From positions 124,855,731 through 124,919,730 of the forward strand of contig NC_134535.1 in NCBI RefSeq assembly GCF_050624435.1: 64,000 nucleotides of DNA. Reading direction: 5' to 3'. Each line of letters starts with the position of its first letter. Position 1 is the first letter of the stretch. This DNA comes from Tenrec ecaudatus (Eukaryota > Chordata > Mammalia > Afrosoricida > Tenrecidae). This document shows, piece by piece, positions 42,940 to 54,369 of this stretch. Below the pieces are notes generated by a model. The model did not search any database. It saw only the letters and a program-made list of their open reading frames with translations, and had not been told where the DNA came from. Made by a program: the position numbers and the translations under genes.

Positions 42940-43230
42940 CTCAAGAAGACTATACATATTGGAATTACTATGTGCAAAGAACATTGAGTATCAGGAACTC
43001 TCAGAGGACTGCAAATAAAAATCTTTCTTGGCTCAAGGAGAGCCAGAATGCTTCTTGGAAGGATGGTAAGATATCATCTCTTGCACTTTAGACATGTTAT
43101 CAGGAGGAATCGCTCCCTGAACAAACGCATGCTTGGTAGGGTAGAAGGTCATTGGGGGAAAAAACACAATAAGACCCTCCATGAGATGGATTGACCTGAT
43201 GAAAAGCAAAGATTGTGAGAGTGGACTCAG
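42940..43230 (+). mobile_element. BovB/RTE LINE 3' end
   Basis: 'ttgcactttagacatgttatcaggaggaatcgctccctg' and 'gaccctccatgagatggattgacctgatg' match the RTE 3' portion also seen at 18680-18850. Confidence 0.7.
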
Positions 43231-43259
43231 ACCAGTAATGTTTCCTTCCTTGCACGTGA

Positions 43260-44490
43260 AGTCTATTATTTGTTATGCAATAGGTTTGATTATTTAAATC
43301 CTTTGTTGTATCTTGATTGAAACACTTTCTTATCGTTAAGTCTCACACATTCTTTATGGATTCTCAATATTAAACATTTATCTGATAAATGGTTTCCAAA
43401 ATTTTTCACCCAATCTATCGGTTAGGTTCTTCACTGTCTTGATGAGATACTTTGGCTGACATTGAACTTTGATAATGTGCCATTAATCTATCATGTTTGT
43501 CGTTGTTCTTGCTTTCAGTGTCCTATTTAAGAATTCATTTTGAGAAAGAGGTCATAAAGCTTTCCCTCTGTCTTTTCTTCTGTGCTTACATTTAGGTTTT
43601 GTTGTTGTTGTTGTTGTTGTTTTAATATTTAGGTCTTTGCTCCATTTTGAATTGGTTTTTGTGTGTAGCCTGAGGTTCAAGTCCAGGTTCATACTCTCAT
43701 TTGTGGAAACCCAGTGGTCTCAGCAACATTTACTCGCAGGATATTCTTTCCTCCACTGGGTGAATTTTGCACCTTCATAAAAATAAAAATCAATGAACCA
43801 AAGATTGATTCTCAATTCTATTCCATCAGCCTATATGTCTAAAATTATGGCAGTGCCAGACTGTTGTGTTCATTATAACTTTATAATATGTTTTGAGATA
43901 GGATGTGGGTGTCCTGTATAGTTCTTCCTTTCAAAGACTTATTAAAAGAACAAACTGTCATCAGGTTGATGCCAACTCATAGCGAATCTATAGGGCAGGG
44001 TGGACCTGCCCCATAACTGTAACTGTTTAAGGCTGGTGGTTTTGAACAGTCAACCTTTCGGATTGGAGCCCAACATGTAATCACTACATCACCAGGGCTC
44101 TGGGGAACTACTTTTAGTTCCAAATAAGTCTAAAGATTGGCTTTTTTATCTGCCAGTATTTCATGAAGAAATGGTCTTGTGATGGCTTTGCTCGGTTCTG
44201 GAATCAGAGTGAAGCTAGTGTCACAGAAAAAGTTAGAAAGGACTCCTTCCTTTTCTTTGGAAAAAAAAAGATTAATTTTATCACTGATTAAAGATAAACT
44301 TATTCCCTAGTGATCCCTTACAGTACTCTTTTCTTACAGTCTATTTTGTCTGATATTCTCCCATCCTATTTTGAATCCAAGATAACTAGGTTAAAACTAC
44401 TCCTGTGAAGATTACTAGTGATCCCTCTATTCCTAAAGTGAATGGCAATTCTCAGGCTTAAACTGGATTTCCCATAATCAAAAAAGCTCA
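43260..44490 (-). mobile_element. Old L1 (ORF2 side), minus orientation, with nested AfroSINE
   Basis: 'ggtctttgctccattttgaattggtttttgtg', 'catcagcctatatgtctaaaattatggcagtgccag' and 'atttcatgaagaaatggtcttgtgatggctttgctcggttctgg' are reverse-complement L1 blocks. Interrupted by a (GTT)n run at 43600 and an AfroSINE at 43945-44110. Confidence 0.7.
43945..44110 (-). repeat. AfroSINE inserted in old L1, minus orientation
   Basis: 'gttgatgccaactcatagcgaatctatagggcaggg' (tail) and 'atcactacatcaccagggctctgg' (head), in reverse-complement order, breaking the L1. Confidence 0.85.
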
Positions 44491-45730
44491 GTCACACAAT
44501 AAGATAAAATTTCAATGAGCAGAGAAAAAGACTCAAACAACTCACTGTTTGCCTCCCTTGAACAAACATCACACGACTATTCAATATTGTATTCTTCTTT
44601 GTTCTTCTAAACATGGAATTCCTTCTGCTTTCAAATGTGTATTTGTCATTGATACAACTCTCTAATGACCTTTTTGAAGTTTGCTAACCGTGATGAGGTC
44701 TATCTTTTCCTTACTTGCTAAGTATCAAATATCTAATCTTCCTTAGTGGGTATCATGAGATCTTGCTTTCTGTACTTGCCATCAGGGAAATCTTGAGGTG
44801 GTTATTAATGTATTTAAAAGAAACTTACATTTGTAATGAAAAAAACTAGGCATTGCTCCATAGGTCCTGGCGGTGAGGATTTTGCTTACCTCCTACGGTA
44901 TAGTACTCATAAATAAGGTCTAACTGCAAATTTGTTTTTATGTCTTCTCCCACCAAAGTTAGCGTGTTATTGGAATGACCTGGCATAACACACAGTTGCT
45001 GAGACCAAGAGGGTACGGCTTCAGGATGTCAAAGGCAAAGCCCTGACTGTCTTACTTCCTTCAGATGCCAAGAGGTGTTGAGTCTAAACTCCAAACTTGT
45101 GCTGTTTTCAGGAAATTTCTGTTTTCAGATAAGAACCATAAAGCAAGCCTGTTTACATGGCAGTTTGATAGATTGTTTTATAGGACCGTTCTAACTATGG
45201 AAATGCCCACCAAATAATTGGGTGGTAATTGGATAGTTTGCTAATGATGCAAATAAGGTGTATGGAACTCTAATAAATTGATTGGTCTCAGCAGGCCTAA
45301 AATAAGTCATTTCAAAAGCATAAAAGGGGGACCTGTCAACAGAAAGAGATGGGAGGCGAGCACATCCTTCGGATCACGTGCTGCTGCATTCGACACCTGC
45401 GCCCTAGACGAAGGAGCCAGAGAGCAGTCACATTGGCTAAGGCAAGAAACGGCAGGAAGCAGTGACCGAAAAATGGAGGCAACAGTGGCGGCCAAACCAG
45501 GAGGCTGGAAGGAGGTGGTGAAGCCGGCTTCCTGGCCCACAGAGCAAAAGAGAGCGGAGCACCTTTGGACAGGAGGCTTCCTGGAGCAGTGGAGTGCCAC
45601 CAGACATCTACTGGCTTAGCCAAAGAGCTTTGTAACACCTGCTCCAGCAGAACCGAGACCAGCCCAAGAGGTGCAAGCGGCTGAGGACCAGAGAGCGGTA
45701 CCTCGACTCTTTCCTGAGGCTGAAATATGA
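44491..45730. other. Gene-free flank, nothing recognised
   Basis: AT-rich part, then a GC-richer segment (45270-45720). The 113-codon + frame 45278-45619 has no recognisable domain and overlaps minus-strand frames, so it is not supported as a gene. Confidence 0.4.
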
Positions 45731-45734
45731 CTGG

Positions 45735-45882
45735 TTGTTGTCAGGTTCCGTGGAGCCTGGTCCAATTCACAGCAACCATATATACAATAGAAAGAAACGC
45801 CATCCGGTCCTATGCCGTCCTTCAATTGTTATGATGCTTTAGCCCATTGTAGGCACTGTGTCAGTTCCATCTCATTGAAGCC
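45735..45882 (-). repeat. BovB/RTE LINE tail, minus orientation, cut by a solo LTR
   Basis: 'ggttgttgtcaggttccgtggagcctggtccaattcacagcaacc' and 'cgtccttcaattgttatgatgctttagcccattg' follow the reverse-complement RTE end. The solo LTR is inserted at 45883, so it is younger. Confidence 0.6.
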
Positions 45883-46542
45883 TGTGCAGGTAGCCAACCC
45901 CCACACCTAATCACGGGCTCAGTGAGCGCAATTGTGCGGTTGAGATATATAAAGATTATAATAAAATCATAGAGAATGGGAGCAACAGGAGCAAGAGTAA
46001 AATAAAGAAGTCAGACACATTTCATGGTAGCATGCCCACCTCAGCTCCTCTTGGTGGTACAGGACCAGGAGAGAGAGCAATTTATTGTTAGCCAAGGCTT
46101 ATATATCTTTTGGGGCCATGCAAGTACCCTAATTACAGGTAAAGACATACGTCATAGGCAAGGGTTGTACTATAGGTAATACAGTGATGGGAGGGGGACA
46201 ATCTAGGGGTACACATGCTATACGAGGAGGAGGAGGGATTAAGGGTATACATGTGACAAGATGGGCGGATCCTACCTTCATGATGGTGGCCTAATCTTGA
46301 TGGCCCTCGAGCTGGAGACTTTAATTAGTCTAAGCTTCAGGGGAAGCAATCCACCTTCCCTAACAGCAGGGAGTGAGACCTACCTATTGTGGGAGAAACA
46401 ATGATGTCTGCTTGCTCTGGTTGGCTGGTGTCTGCAGGGAGATAACTTGACAATCATTTACCATGAGTTGCAAGCAGTGTCCTAGGTCTAACATTATATT
46501 TTGGGGGAGTCGAGCTGGGGAACAGTCTTTTCATATCCCACA
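45883..46542 (-). mobile_element. Solo LTR, family C copy 2, with 6-bp target duplication
   Basis: 660 bp starting TGTGCAGG and ending ATCCCACA, flanked on both sides by GAAGCC (45877-45882 and 46543-46548). Blocks 'cagctcctcttggtggtacagg', 'taattacaggtaaagacatacgtcatagg' and 'aagcaatccaccttccctaacagcaggg' are shared with the copy at 32826. Confidence 0.9.
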
Positions 46543-46684
46543 GAAGCCCTCTCTTTACTTGGCTGTCCTTCTACCCTACCAAGCACAACATCCTTTCCCA
46601 GGGTCTAGGCTCTTCTGATACCCTGCCCACAGTACGTGAGAAGATCCGCCATCCTTGTCTCTAAGGACATTCTGCTTGTACTTG

Positions 46685-46830
46685 TCCAGGGGTTGGGTGG
46701 AGAGCAAACGTTTTGAGAATGATGAGGGCAATGAATGTACAAATGTGCTTTACACAATGGATGGATGTACGGCTTGTGATAAGAGTTGTAGGAGCCCCTA
46801 AAAAACGATTTTAAAAAAAATGTAGTTTAA
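46685..46830 (+). mobile_element. Afrotherian L1-type 3' end, short
   Basis: 'gagagcaaacgttttgagaatgatgagggcaatgaatgtac' and 'gataagagttgtaggagcccctaaaaaacg' with A-rich tail. 5' truncated. Confidence 0.75.
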
Positions 46831-46984
46831 AGTATATAAGGAAACTAAAATTACTAAGACATGGACTGGCTGTATAAGCAAATTACAAAAATTGGAAGGA
46901 AAAGCATCCATACCTTTCATTAGGAATTTTTTCCTGAAAGTCATTTTATTAATCTGTAATATATTTGGTCAATATTTAAACTGT

Positions 46985-47125
46985 TATTTTTTAAGCTTGC
47001 GAGAAAGAAAGGACTTTCTACTCTCAAGAAGAGTTCATTTCAGGCACGCACAGGGGCAATTCTACCCTGTCCTATAGGGTCCCTGTGAGAAGTCATCAAC
47101 TCGATGGCAGTGAGTTATCTGCTTC
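46985..47125 (+). repeat. AfroSINE fragment
   Basis: 'gcgagaaagaaaggactttctactctcaagaag', 'gcacaggggcaattctaccctgtcctatagggtcc' and 'ctcgatggcagtgagttat', in forward order. The tRNA head is missing. Confidence 0.8.
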
Positions 47126-47204
47126 AGCACTTTTTAGATGTTAAACAGACGCTGGCCAAACCACTGAAACTTAGGTGATTCTCATTCCTGGTAGTTTTAA
47201 CCCA

Positions 47205-47755
47205 TTCTACAGCTCCACAGAAGAAAGGCTTGGGGATCTCCTCTGTAAAGCTGAACCCCAAAACCAAAGAAACAAAACAAAAACTGTTAGGCAGAAAGTG
47301 CAGGGAAGGGAATGTCCATTAACACATGCCCAGAGAGCCAAGCACGAGAACAAAGGGCGGTGCACTGCACATGCTCAGAGGCCCAGGGTTTCCCGCCGGT
47401 GGGCATGGGTGGCCGTTAAACCTGGATTGACCCACCTGGGCCAGGTGAATTCAATTCAGCCAATGGGGTCGATCTGGGGTCGTCCACCACGCCTCCCCGT
47501 GGAATCCTTGAAAAGGCAGGAGCCGAGAGAGAACTTGGGAGAAAGATCTAACATAGAGTCGCAGGGAAAGAGATCTTTGCGTGACGCTGAGCAGTCCCTG
47601 TCAGGCTACATGGTCCGGAGGAGTCCTATGGGTGCTGCGTAAAACATGAAGCTTCTTCTAACTCTCATTAAACTCACTTGGATCACGAGCCAGGCTTTGG
47701 CATGAATTCTTTCTCGCACGGAGCCAAGGACAGAGGTGCAACTCTATCTCCAGAG
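47205..47755 (+). mobile_element. Solo LTR, family B copy 2
   Basis: Shares ordered blocks with 12740-13190: 'aattcaattcagccaatggggtcg', 'cacgcctcc', 'aaaaggcagg', 'cacttggatcacgagccaggctttggcatgaattctttc' and 'ccaaggacagagg'. CCAATGGGG box in forward direction. Boundaries approximate. Confidence 0.55.
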
Positions 47756-47764
47756 AGATCTAAA

Positions 47765-47860
47765 AAACCATACTCATAACAACCCTAAGGACAGAGTAGA
47801 ACTGCCCCCTTGGGATTCTGAGACTGTAAATCTTTATGCAACCTTGTCATTCTCCTTTGA
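47765..47860 (-). repeat. AfroSINE fragment, minus orientation
   Basis: 'ggacagagtagaactgcccccttgggattctgagactgtaaatcttta' follows the reverse-complement middle of the family. Lies directly after an LTR. Confidence 0.55.
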
Positions 47861-47894
47861 TCTGCAAGGATTACAGGCAAGAAAACTCTATGGC

Positions 47895-49532
47895 GTAATT
47901 CTACTTGGTAATACATTCGACACTATGATAATATAACCAACTCCGTAATTCAAATGCATCAGTTCTTCTCCGGTTTTCCTTATTCATTGTCCAGTTTCTA
48001 CATGCATATGAAACTAACAAAAACGCCGAGGCTTGTGTAAGGCACACTTCAATCCTCGGAGTGACATCCTTGCTCTTCAACAGCATTTTAAAGAGGCCTT
48101 GGGCAGCACAGTTGCCAGGGCGGTTCGCCATGTGACCTGCTGACTGCTGCTTCCATGAATGCTGACTGCAGACCCAAGTGAAATGAAATCACTGACAACT
48201 TCAAGCTTTCCCCCACTTATCAAGAAGTGTTATTTATTGGTCCAGTTGTAAGGGTTTTCATTTTCTTTACACTGAGTGGAAACCCACACCAAAGGTTGTA
48301 ATCTTTTTTCTTCATTAACTATTTATTGTTATTATTTTCAATCATTTTATTGGAGCCTCTTACAGCTCTTATAACATCCCATACATCAATCGTATCAAGC
48401 AGATTTGTACATATGTTGCCACCATCATTTTCTAAACATTTACTTTTTATTTGAGCCCCTGGAAGTTACAATCTTTGATCTTCATCACCTCCTGACTTTC
48501 AACAAGCAAGGTTGTGTCATCTGCATACTGCTGGTTGCTAACAAGCCTTCCTCCAACCTGGATCGGAAATTCTTCTTCATATAGTTCAGCTTCTGAGATT
48601 ATTTGCTCAGCATACAGATTTCAGGCGAGGGACAAAATAAGCATGGTAAAACTGTGTAACCCTGACACATGCCTTTTCTGATTTTAAACGATGCCGTCTT
48701 CCCTTGCTCTGCTTGAAGGACTGACTCTTGGCCCATGTGCAAATAAAGAGGAGGCAGGTCAACAGGGAGCACTGTAACAGGGAGCTCCATAACACTTGTG
48801 AAGTCGACACACTGTGGGACAGTCAACCATTTGAGATCAATGACATGGCACAGGGCGAGGAAAGAAGGAAGACAAAGAGACAACCCAGGAAGAAAGTGTG
48901 AAACAAACAAACAAAAAGAAAGTGTGCAAATGATGTTACATTGTGGAGAATGCAACCAATACCACGAAACAAACATGCGCATGCATTGTTGAGTAGAAAA
49001 TTGATTGGCTCTATAAATCCTTCACCCAATTTGTAATTTAAAATTTTTAAATGTAAGCTTACTGATACAAACAATCGCCAATAATTATCAATGCATCTTG
49101 ATCATATGTTTGCTCAATTGCCAACTGAAGACATGGGTAGAATTCTTCAATTTCTCCATCACTAGTGTTTGTGTTTGGTGCATAGAGCCGAATGATAGTT
49201 GTATTGGTTAGATTTCTTTGATATAAACTTATCACAGACTGCCTGTACTTCAAGATTGATTTTGAAGTGTTCTTTTTGACAATGAAGGCAACCCCACTCC
49301 TCTTGACTGTGTCATCCCCGGCATGGTACACCATATGATTTTTCTGATTCACCATGGCCAATCCCAGCCCATTTCAGCCAATAGTCCCTAGGATATGAAT
49401 CTTTAGGCATTCGATTTCATTTGTGAGGACTTTCAATTTTCCTGGACTCATACTTGGTACATTCAATTTTCTGATCATTAACAGATTTTTGCAGTGATTT
49501 ATTTTTACATGCCTTGCGTCCCACCCACAGGG
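47895..49532 (-). pseudogene. BovB/RTE LINE with endonuclease and RT relics, minus orientation
   Basis: RTE elements encode one protein with an APE-type endonuclease and a reverse transcriptase. On the minus strand the endonuclease is in 49059-49361: SGVAFIVKKN, IRLYAPNTNT (native ...YAPT.) and the downstream DALIIIGD, which carries the conserved catalytic Asp of the GDxN motif. The RT part, further along the protein and near 48600-48760, has FKIRKGMCQG followed by a stretch equivalent to LSP-LF. Further on, near 47900-48131, CRNWTMNKENRRRTDAFE matches the C-terminal RRLDSFE region. Stops, frameshifts and an inserted L1-type end (48340-48470) disable it. It is broken on its left by a solo LTR. 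Confidence 0.85.
48340..48470 (-). mobile_element. L1-type 3' end inserted in RTE, minus orientation
   Basis: 'caatcattttattggagcctcttacagctcttataacatcccatacatc' and 'atcattttctaaacatttactttttatttgagcccctgg'. Lies between RT pieces of the same RTE copy. Confidence 0.8.
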
Positions 49533-50132
49533 TGTGGGGGGAGGCCAGATGCTCACAGGTATCCTCCCTGAGGGCCTGTGAGTTGCCAGACTGCAGTGGG
49601 CCCCACTCCCTGCTGTTAAAGACAATGGACGCCTGCAGTCATCTATTTGGTTCCAGTAGGTGGGGTTTACACCCTACTGATAAGGGTTCCTATGGAGATC
49701 TAGGGAATAGGTCAAAGTTAAGCCCGCCATCTTAAACCTAGGATCTGCCCATCTTGTCACATATATAACCCCAATCCCTCCCCTTCCTATTGCATGTATA
49801 TCCCTAGACCACCCCCCTCTCATTACTGTATTGCCTATAGGACAGCTCCTTCCAGTGACGTATGTCCTCACCTGTGATTAGGGGGCTTGCACATCCTCAG
49901 AGAATATAAAAGGCCTGGGCTAGCATTAGAGCTCTCTCTCTCTCCACGTGGACCATCAGGCGGGGCTGAGATGAGCATGCTACCATGAAATGTGTCTGAC
50001 ACCATTTATTTCAATACTGCACTTCTATCTCTCATGCTCTCTATAACTTTACTATGATCTTTACTTGTTATCACTGTACAATTGTGCCTACCGGACCTGT
50101 AATGATGTGTTAGGGGCTGGCTTCCCCTGACA
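49533..50132 (+). mobile_element. Solo LTR, family C copy 3, with TATA box
   Basis: 600 bp starting TGTGGGGG and ending CCCCTGACA, flanked by ACAGGG (49527-49532) and ACAGAG (50133-50138), 5 of 6 matching. It is the reverse orientation of copies 1 and 2. Promoter-like layout: TATAAAAGG near 49906 followed by a CT repeat (about 49931-49944), which fits U3-R. Confidence 0.88.
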
Positions 50133-51680
50133 ACAGAGAAAGATGCTCAAGGCGCCACGCCCACTGGCTTCACCCTACTCACACCACCATGGTTGACTGC
50201 ACCGCGAGAGATCAGCTGCTCCTCAGTCACATTTCTGGTGACCACCAACCCACGGGACCCATCCTCTGGCACCATCTTTGACAACGTCTTGCTTCCACTC
50301 ATTAGGCTTCAGTATCTGGCGATGTTTCGGAGCCACAGGTAAGTTTTCAGCAGCTACCTGCTCGGAAGTGGGCAGTCGGGTCTTTCTTCATCGTCTGTTC
50401 TGCGTCTGGAAGCTCCACTGCAACCTGTTCACTCTGAGCGGCCCTGCTGCCATTTGAAAGACCTGTGACATCGCTGCCAGCATCACGGCCACACACAAGG
50501 CACCACAGCACGACAAACTGACAGCTCCAGAAAACATTAACATGACCAAGGCCAAAGTGGGTGAAGAGGATTCGTCATCTTCTGAGTCTGTGGGAAACCA
50601 CAGAGCAGCTCTTGAAAGGTCTCCTCAACGAACAGGAAAACTTTACTACAGGAACCTGACTTACGGCAGTTCTTGGAAAATTCTGAGCTGCCTTGACAGG
50701 TAACACACAGGCTCTGAGTGGAGCAGGGCTATTGAGGTTGGTGAGCAAGGTGGTTGACGCTGTCAACAGAACAACTGTCGGACGTTTGGTTTGAACAAAA
50801 GCAGCAGCAGTTTCAGAATCTGGATGAGCAACGTGGGCTGCAGCTTTGGCCTGACAGAGGAAAGCTCTTTCGGGCAACCCAGCTTGCCCTTGCGAAACTG
50901 TTGCTACGCTGGGTGCTTCTGAGGATCTAGGTGCTTCTGAGGATCTAGGTGCTTCTGAGGATCTAGGTGCTTCTGAGGATCATACTACTGTTTTCTACAG
51001 CTTTGTTACAGCGTGCTGAGGTTGAGAAGAAGATAGCTCAGTTACATCATAAAGAAGATTTTGTTGACGTCTATGCTTTCAAAACCACGTAGTGACTACG
51101 TTTGCTTTATTGCTGCAGGGAAAGCTGTTGGACCAGCGGCCTCAGTGCTGGCAGAAACAGGAAGGTGCTCAGATGATGTGAACTGAGGACAACCACGACG
51201 GCTGCTTAATACGCTGGTTAGCACACAGCCAGGGAAGAATGAAATGGGAGAGTGGGAGACCAAAGGCCCCAAGGAGAGAGAGATTTTGAACAAGTCTCTG
51301 AAATGATGAAAAAGAAGTGGGAAGATCTGAAAAAGAATGTGCGGAAGCCTGTAAAATGGTTCTGATCACGTACCTAGGATCATTTGTACAAACGCAAGAG
51401 CTGTTTATGAAATATTGGGCAATGTTACCCAGAGGAGGCTTAGAGGTTCAAGCCTCTCCACTCACAAGATTTCAGGGAGGGACACAATCCAGACAAGAGT
51501 CAAAGGAAAGGTTTGAACAGAAATGAAATCCAAAGGGCCCTTAGCTAGTCTCAAAGGCCTAGAAAAATAGAAAGCCAGGCCTTATCTTCTCCTAAAGGCT
51601 GACCTCCCACCGTCAACTGGCTTTCTGGAGGTTTTATGCTATTGGCTGGTCCTCGGTAGTGCGTACCCTCCCTTTCTCCA
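50133..51680. other. Unclassified stretch with an 18-bp tandem array
   Basis: Contains four tandem units of GGTGCTTCTGAGGATCTA at 50917-50985. Open frames (such as 50575-50877 minus) are up to 100 codons, with no recognised domain. The composition is unlike the old LINEs around it, and a decayed retrocopy is possible, but I could not match it. Confidence 0.35.
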
Positions 51681-53400
51681 AGTGTAGTAGTTACATCATT
51701 TCATGTCACCTTGATATATAATCGTGCAGTGGTGGTATCCAACCTGTCACTCAGGTCTCTGCCTGATGGTGACTCCTTGTGGGCGTGGCCTTCTCACAAG
51801 GAGGGTCCTGGGAGCCTCCCCCTCTCTACCTTCACGTTCCTAAGGACAGAACCCTGGAGATGTGTCCACCACCGTTGGAACCATAAGACTTTGCAGCCAC
51901 CAACCTCTGATATTCCTTCATTCTGCATCATTGCTCATGACTGTGAGTCCAAAGAGGGACTTATGCATTAGTATCAGACTTATGGACTTGATTTGTCCTG
52001 GGCTTGGATGTTTTCCTGATCCATAAAGCTTCTTGATATAAAGCTCTTCCTTAGTGGTGTTAACAAACCCAGGGACAAGGGAGCAAGTGATCCAAAATCG
52101 GTGGTAAGGAGGGTGTAAGAGGTCTGGCAGGACTTGATCAAGGAATTACTGAAACCCAAATGAAGGCTGAGCATGATAGTGGGTCAAGAGGAAAGTAAAA
52201 GGAAATGGAGGAAAGAAGTAGGAGGCAAAGGGCATTTATAGAGGTCTAAATAAAGGCATGTACATATGTGAATATATTTATATATAATGATGGGGAAATA
52301 GATCAATGTGCATATATTTATAAGTTTAGTATTAAGGTAGTAGATGGACATTGGGTCTCCACTCAAGTACTCCCTCAATGCAAGGACACTTTGTTTTATT
52401 AAGCTGGCATTCCATGATGCCCACCCTCCCAACGTAACTGCTGAAGACAGTGGTGTGCTTAAGCCATAAGCAAATGTGGTGAAGAAAGCTGATGTTGCCG
52501 GGTTATCAAAAGATATAGTGTCTGGGGGGGGGGGCGGATATAGTATCTGGGGTCTTAAAAACTTGAAAATAAACAAGTGGCCATCTAGCTCAGGAGCAAC
52601 AAAGTCCACATGGAGGAAGCACACCAGCCTGTGTGATCACGAGGTGTCAAAAGGGTTGGGTATCAGGCATGAAAGAACAAAAAATGTTATCATTGTGAAT
52701 GAGGGTGTGTGTGGAGTGGGGACCCAAAACCCATCTGTAGACAGTTGGACATCCCCTTATGAAAGGGTTGTGGGGAGGAGACGAGCCAGTCAGGGTACAG
52801 TGTAGCAATGATGAAACATACAACTTTCCTCTAGTTCCTAAATGCTTCCTCTCCTCCACTATTATGATCCCAATTCTACCTTACAAATCCAGCTAGACCA
52901 AAGAATGTACATGGATACAGAGGAAATCCAAGACAGATAAACCCCTCAGGACCAATAATGAGAATAGCAATACCAGGAGGGTAAAGGGAAGGTCGGGTAG
53001 AAAGATGGAACTATCACAATGATCTACATAGAACCTCCTCCCTGGGGATGGACAACAGAAAAATGGGTAAAGGGAGATGTTGGACAGTGTAAGACATGAC
53101 AAAATAATAAACATTTATGCATTATGAAGGGTTTATGAGGAACGGGAGCTGGGGAAGGAGGGGAAAAATGAGGAGCTGACAACAAGGACTCAAGTAGAAA
53201 GCAAATGTTTTGAGAATGATGATGGCAACAAATGTGCTTGACACAATGTATGTACGTATGGATTTTGATAAGAGTTGTATGAGCCCCTAATAAAATGGTT
53301 AAAAGAAAAACAAACTCTTCCTTACACATATGAGTGCCCCTGGATTTGATTCGCTAGTCAACCTGACCTAACACACCAGCTAAGTGTACCCTAACATGCC
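51680..53400 (+). mobile_element. Repeat family E, split by an L1 insertion
   Basis: The left part (51680-52053) and right part (53315-53400) join across the L1 at 52054-53314 into the order seen intact at 57840-58110: 'tattccttcattctgcatcattgc', 'gtatcagacttatggacttgatttg', 'ctcttccttacacatatgagtgcc'. Class unknown; no terminal repeats were identified. Confidence 0.7.
52054..53314 (+). mobile_element. 5'-truncated L1-type LINE with perfect 10-bp target duplication
   Basis: 1,261 bp of Afrotherian L1-type 3' region ending TAATAAAATGG and an A-rich tail, flanked by CTCTTCCTTA at 52044-52053 and 53315-53324. It starts within the 3' UTR. The 10-bp duplication and A tail are the marks of target-primed reverse transcription. 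It sits inside family E. Confidence 0.92.
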
Positions 53401-53785
53401 AGATTCCATGCTGTGTTCCTGTCTCAGACCCCAAACTCAGGAGCCTAGTCAGTCTACTCAGTGGAGTGGTAGGAACATTTCCTCTCCCTCCAATTTCATT
53501 ATCTTCAGTATCTCCGAGCTTCTTCCTTTGATAAGGAAATGTGGTTTCTTCTGCCTTTCATTCCTTTGTGCTGGAGAAGTATGTTGTGGACCTGTGTCTC
53601 CACCTCTCTAGTCTTAAGGTTCCTGCCAGATTCCTCCATCAATACCGATTCATCTTCTGGCTAGCTAATAGAAGCATTTCTAGTCAAAGTCATTGCTTAG
53701 CAAGATGGTTTCTGTTAAGACGATATGGGATATTTGTTCCAGTTATGTTGAATTCCACAAAGAAATCATTTAAAACCATCTAAAT

Positions 53786-53977
53786 CAATGGTTCTCAACC
53801 TTCCTAATGCCGTTACCCATTAATACAGTTCCTCAGGTTGTGCTGACACCCAACCATAAAATTATTTTCATTGCTACTTCATAATTGTAATTTTGCTACT
53901 GTTATGAATCGGGCGACCCCTGTGAAAGGGTGTTTGGACCCCCAAAGGGGTCAAGACCCACAGGTTGAGAACCACTA
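53786..53977 (-). mobile_element. SPIN-type non-autonomous hAT transposon, copy 2
   Basis: 192 bp bounded by inverted repeats CAATGGTTCTCAACC and GGTTGAGAACCACTA, with perfect 8-bp flanking duplication ATCTAAAT at 53778-53785 and 53978-53985. Its interior is the reverse complement of copy 1 ('gggcgacccctgtgaaagggtg', 'caaaggggtcaagaccc', 'tacttcataattgtaattttgctactgttatgaat'). The 8-bp size is diagnostic of hAT. Confidence 0.95.
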
Positions 53978-54074
53978 ATCTAAATAAACTACTGTATTCT
54001 ATGAAAAAAATATGAAATAAGATAAAGTATACTCTGGTGAGTAGGCTCTTAAGAACTCCTGAGTGGCCATCTGA

Positions 54075-54135
54075 AGTCCTGGATGGAGTGAGAGAAAAAT
54101 GTGGAACAAATATCAAAATCATTAAAAAAAAACAA
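54075..54135 (+). repeat. Unclassified block shared with 20705-20760
   Basis: 'gtcctggatggagtgagagaaaaatgtggaac' and an A-rich end recur at both places, each beside L1-type ends. Likely a family of its own. Confidence 0.6.
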
Positions 54136-54369
54136 AAACGACCAGGCTTACTGGTCATATTGAGGCAGAGACAAAGCACTGCACCAGAGATAAAAAAGTC
54201 TGTGGAATGTGAAAAGCCCCAGGGTGTTTCAACACCCCCCCTCCCCCATTCTACTTCTGTAACCTACTTGCTAGCTGCTGGCCAGCTGCCCACCCCACCC
54301 CACCCCACCCCTGGCCCCCCAGTCCCATGTTATTGCTTGTTTCTGCATTGGTATGATCTTGCTTTTTTT

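Noticed and set aside
45278-45619. 113-codon + strand frame as a gene
   Set aside because: Overlapped by frames on the other strand, with no recognisable domain. It may belong to a LINE 5' region.
49059-49361. Free-standing endonuclease gene
   Set aside because: It is the decayed APE-type domain of an RTE LINE, with RT relics in the same element.
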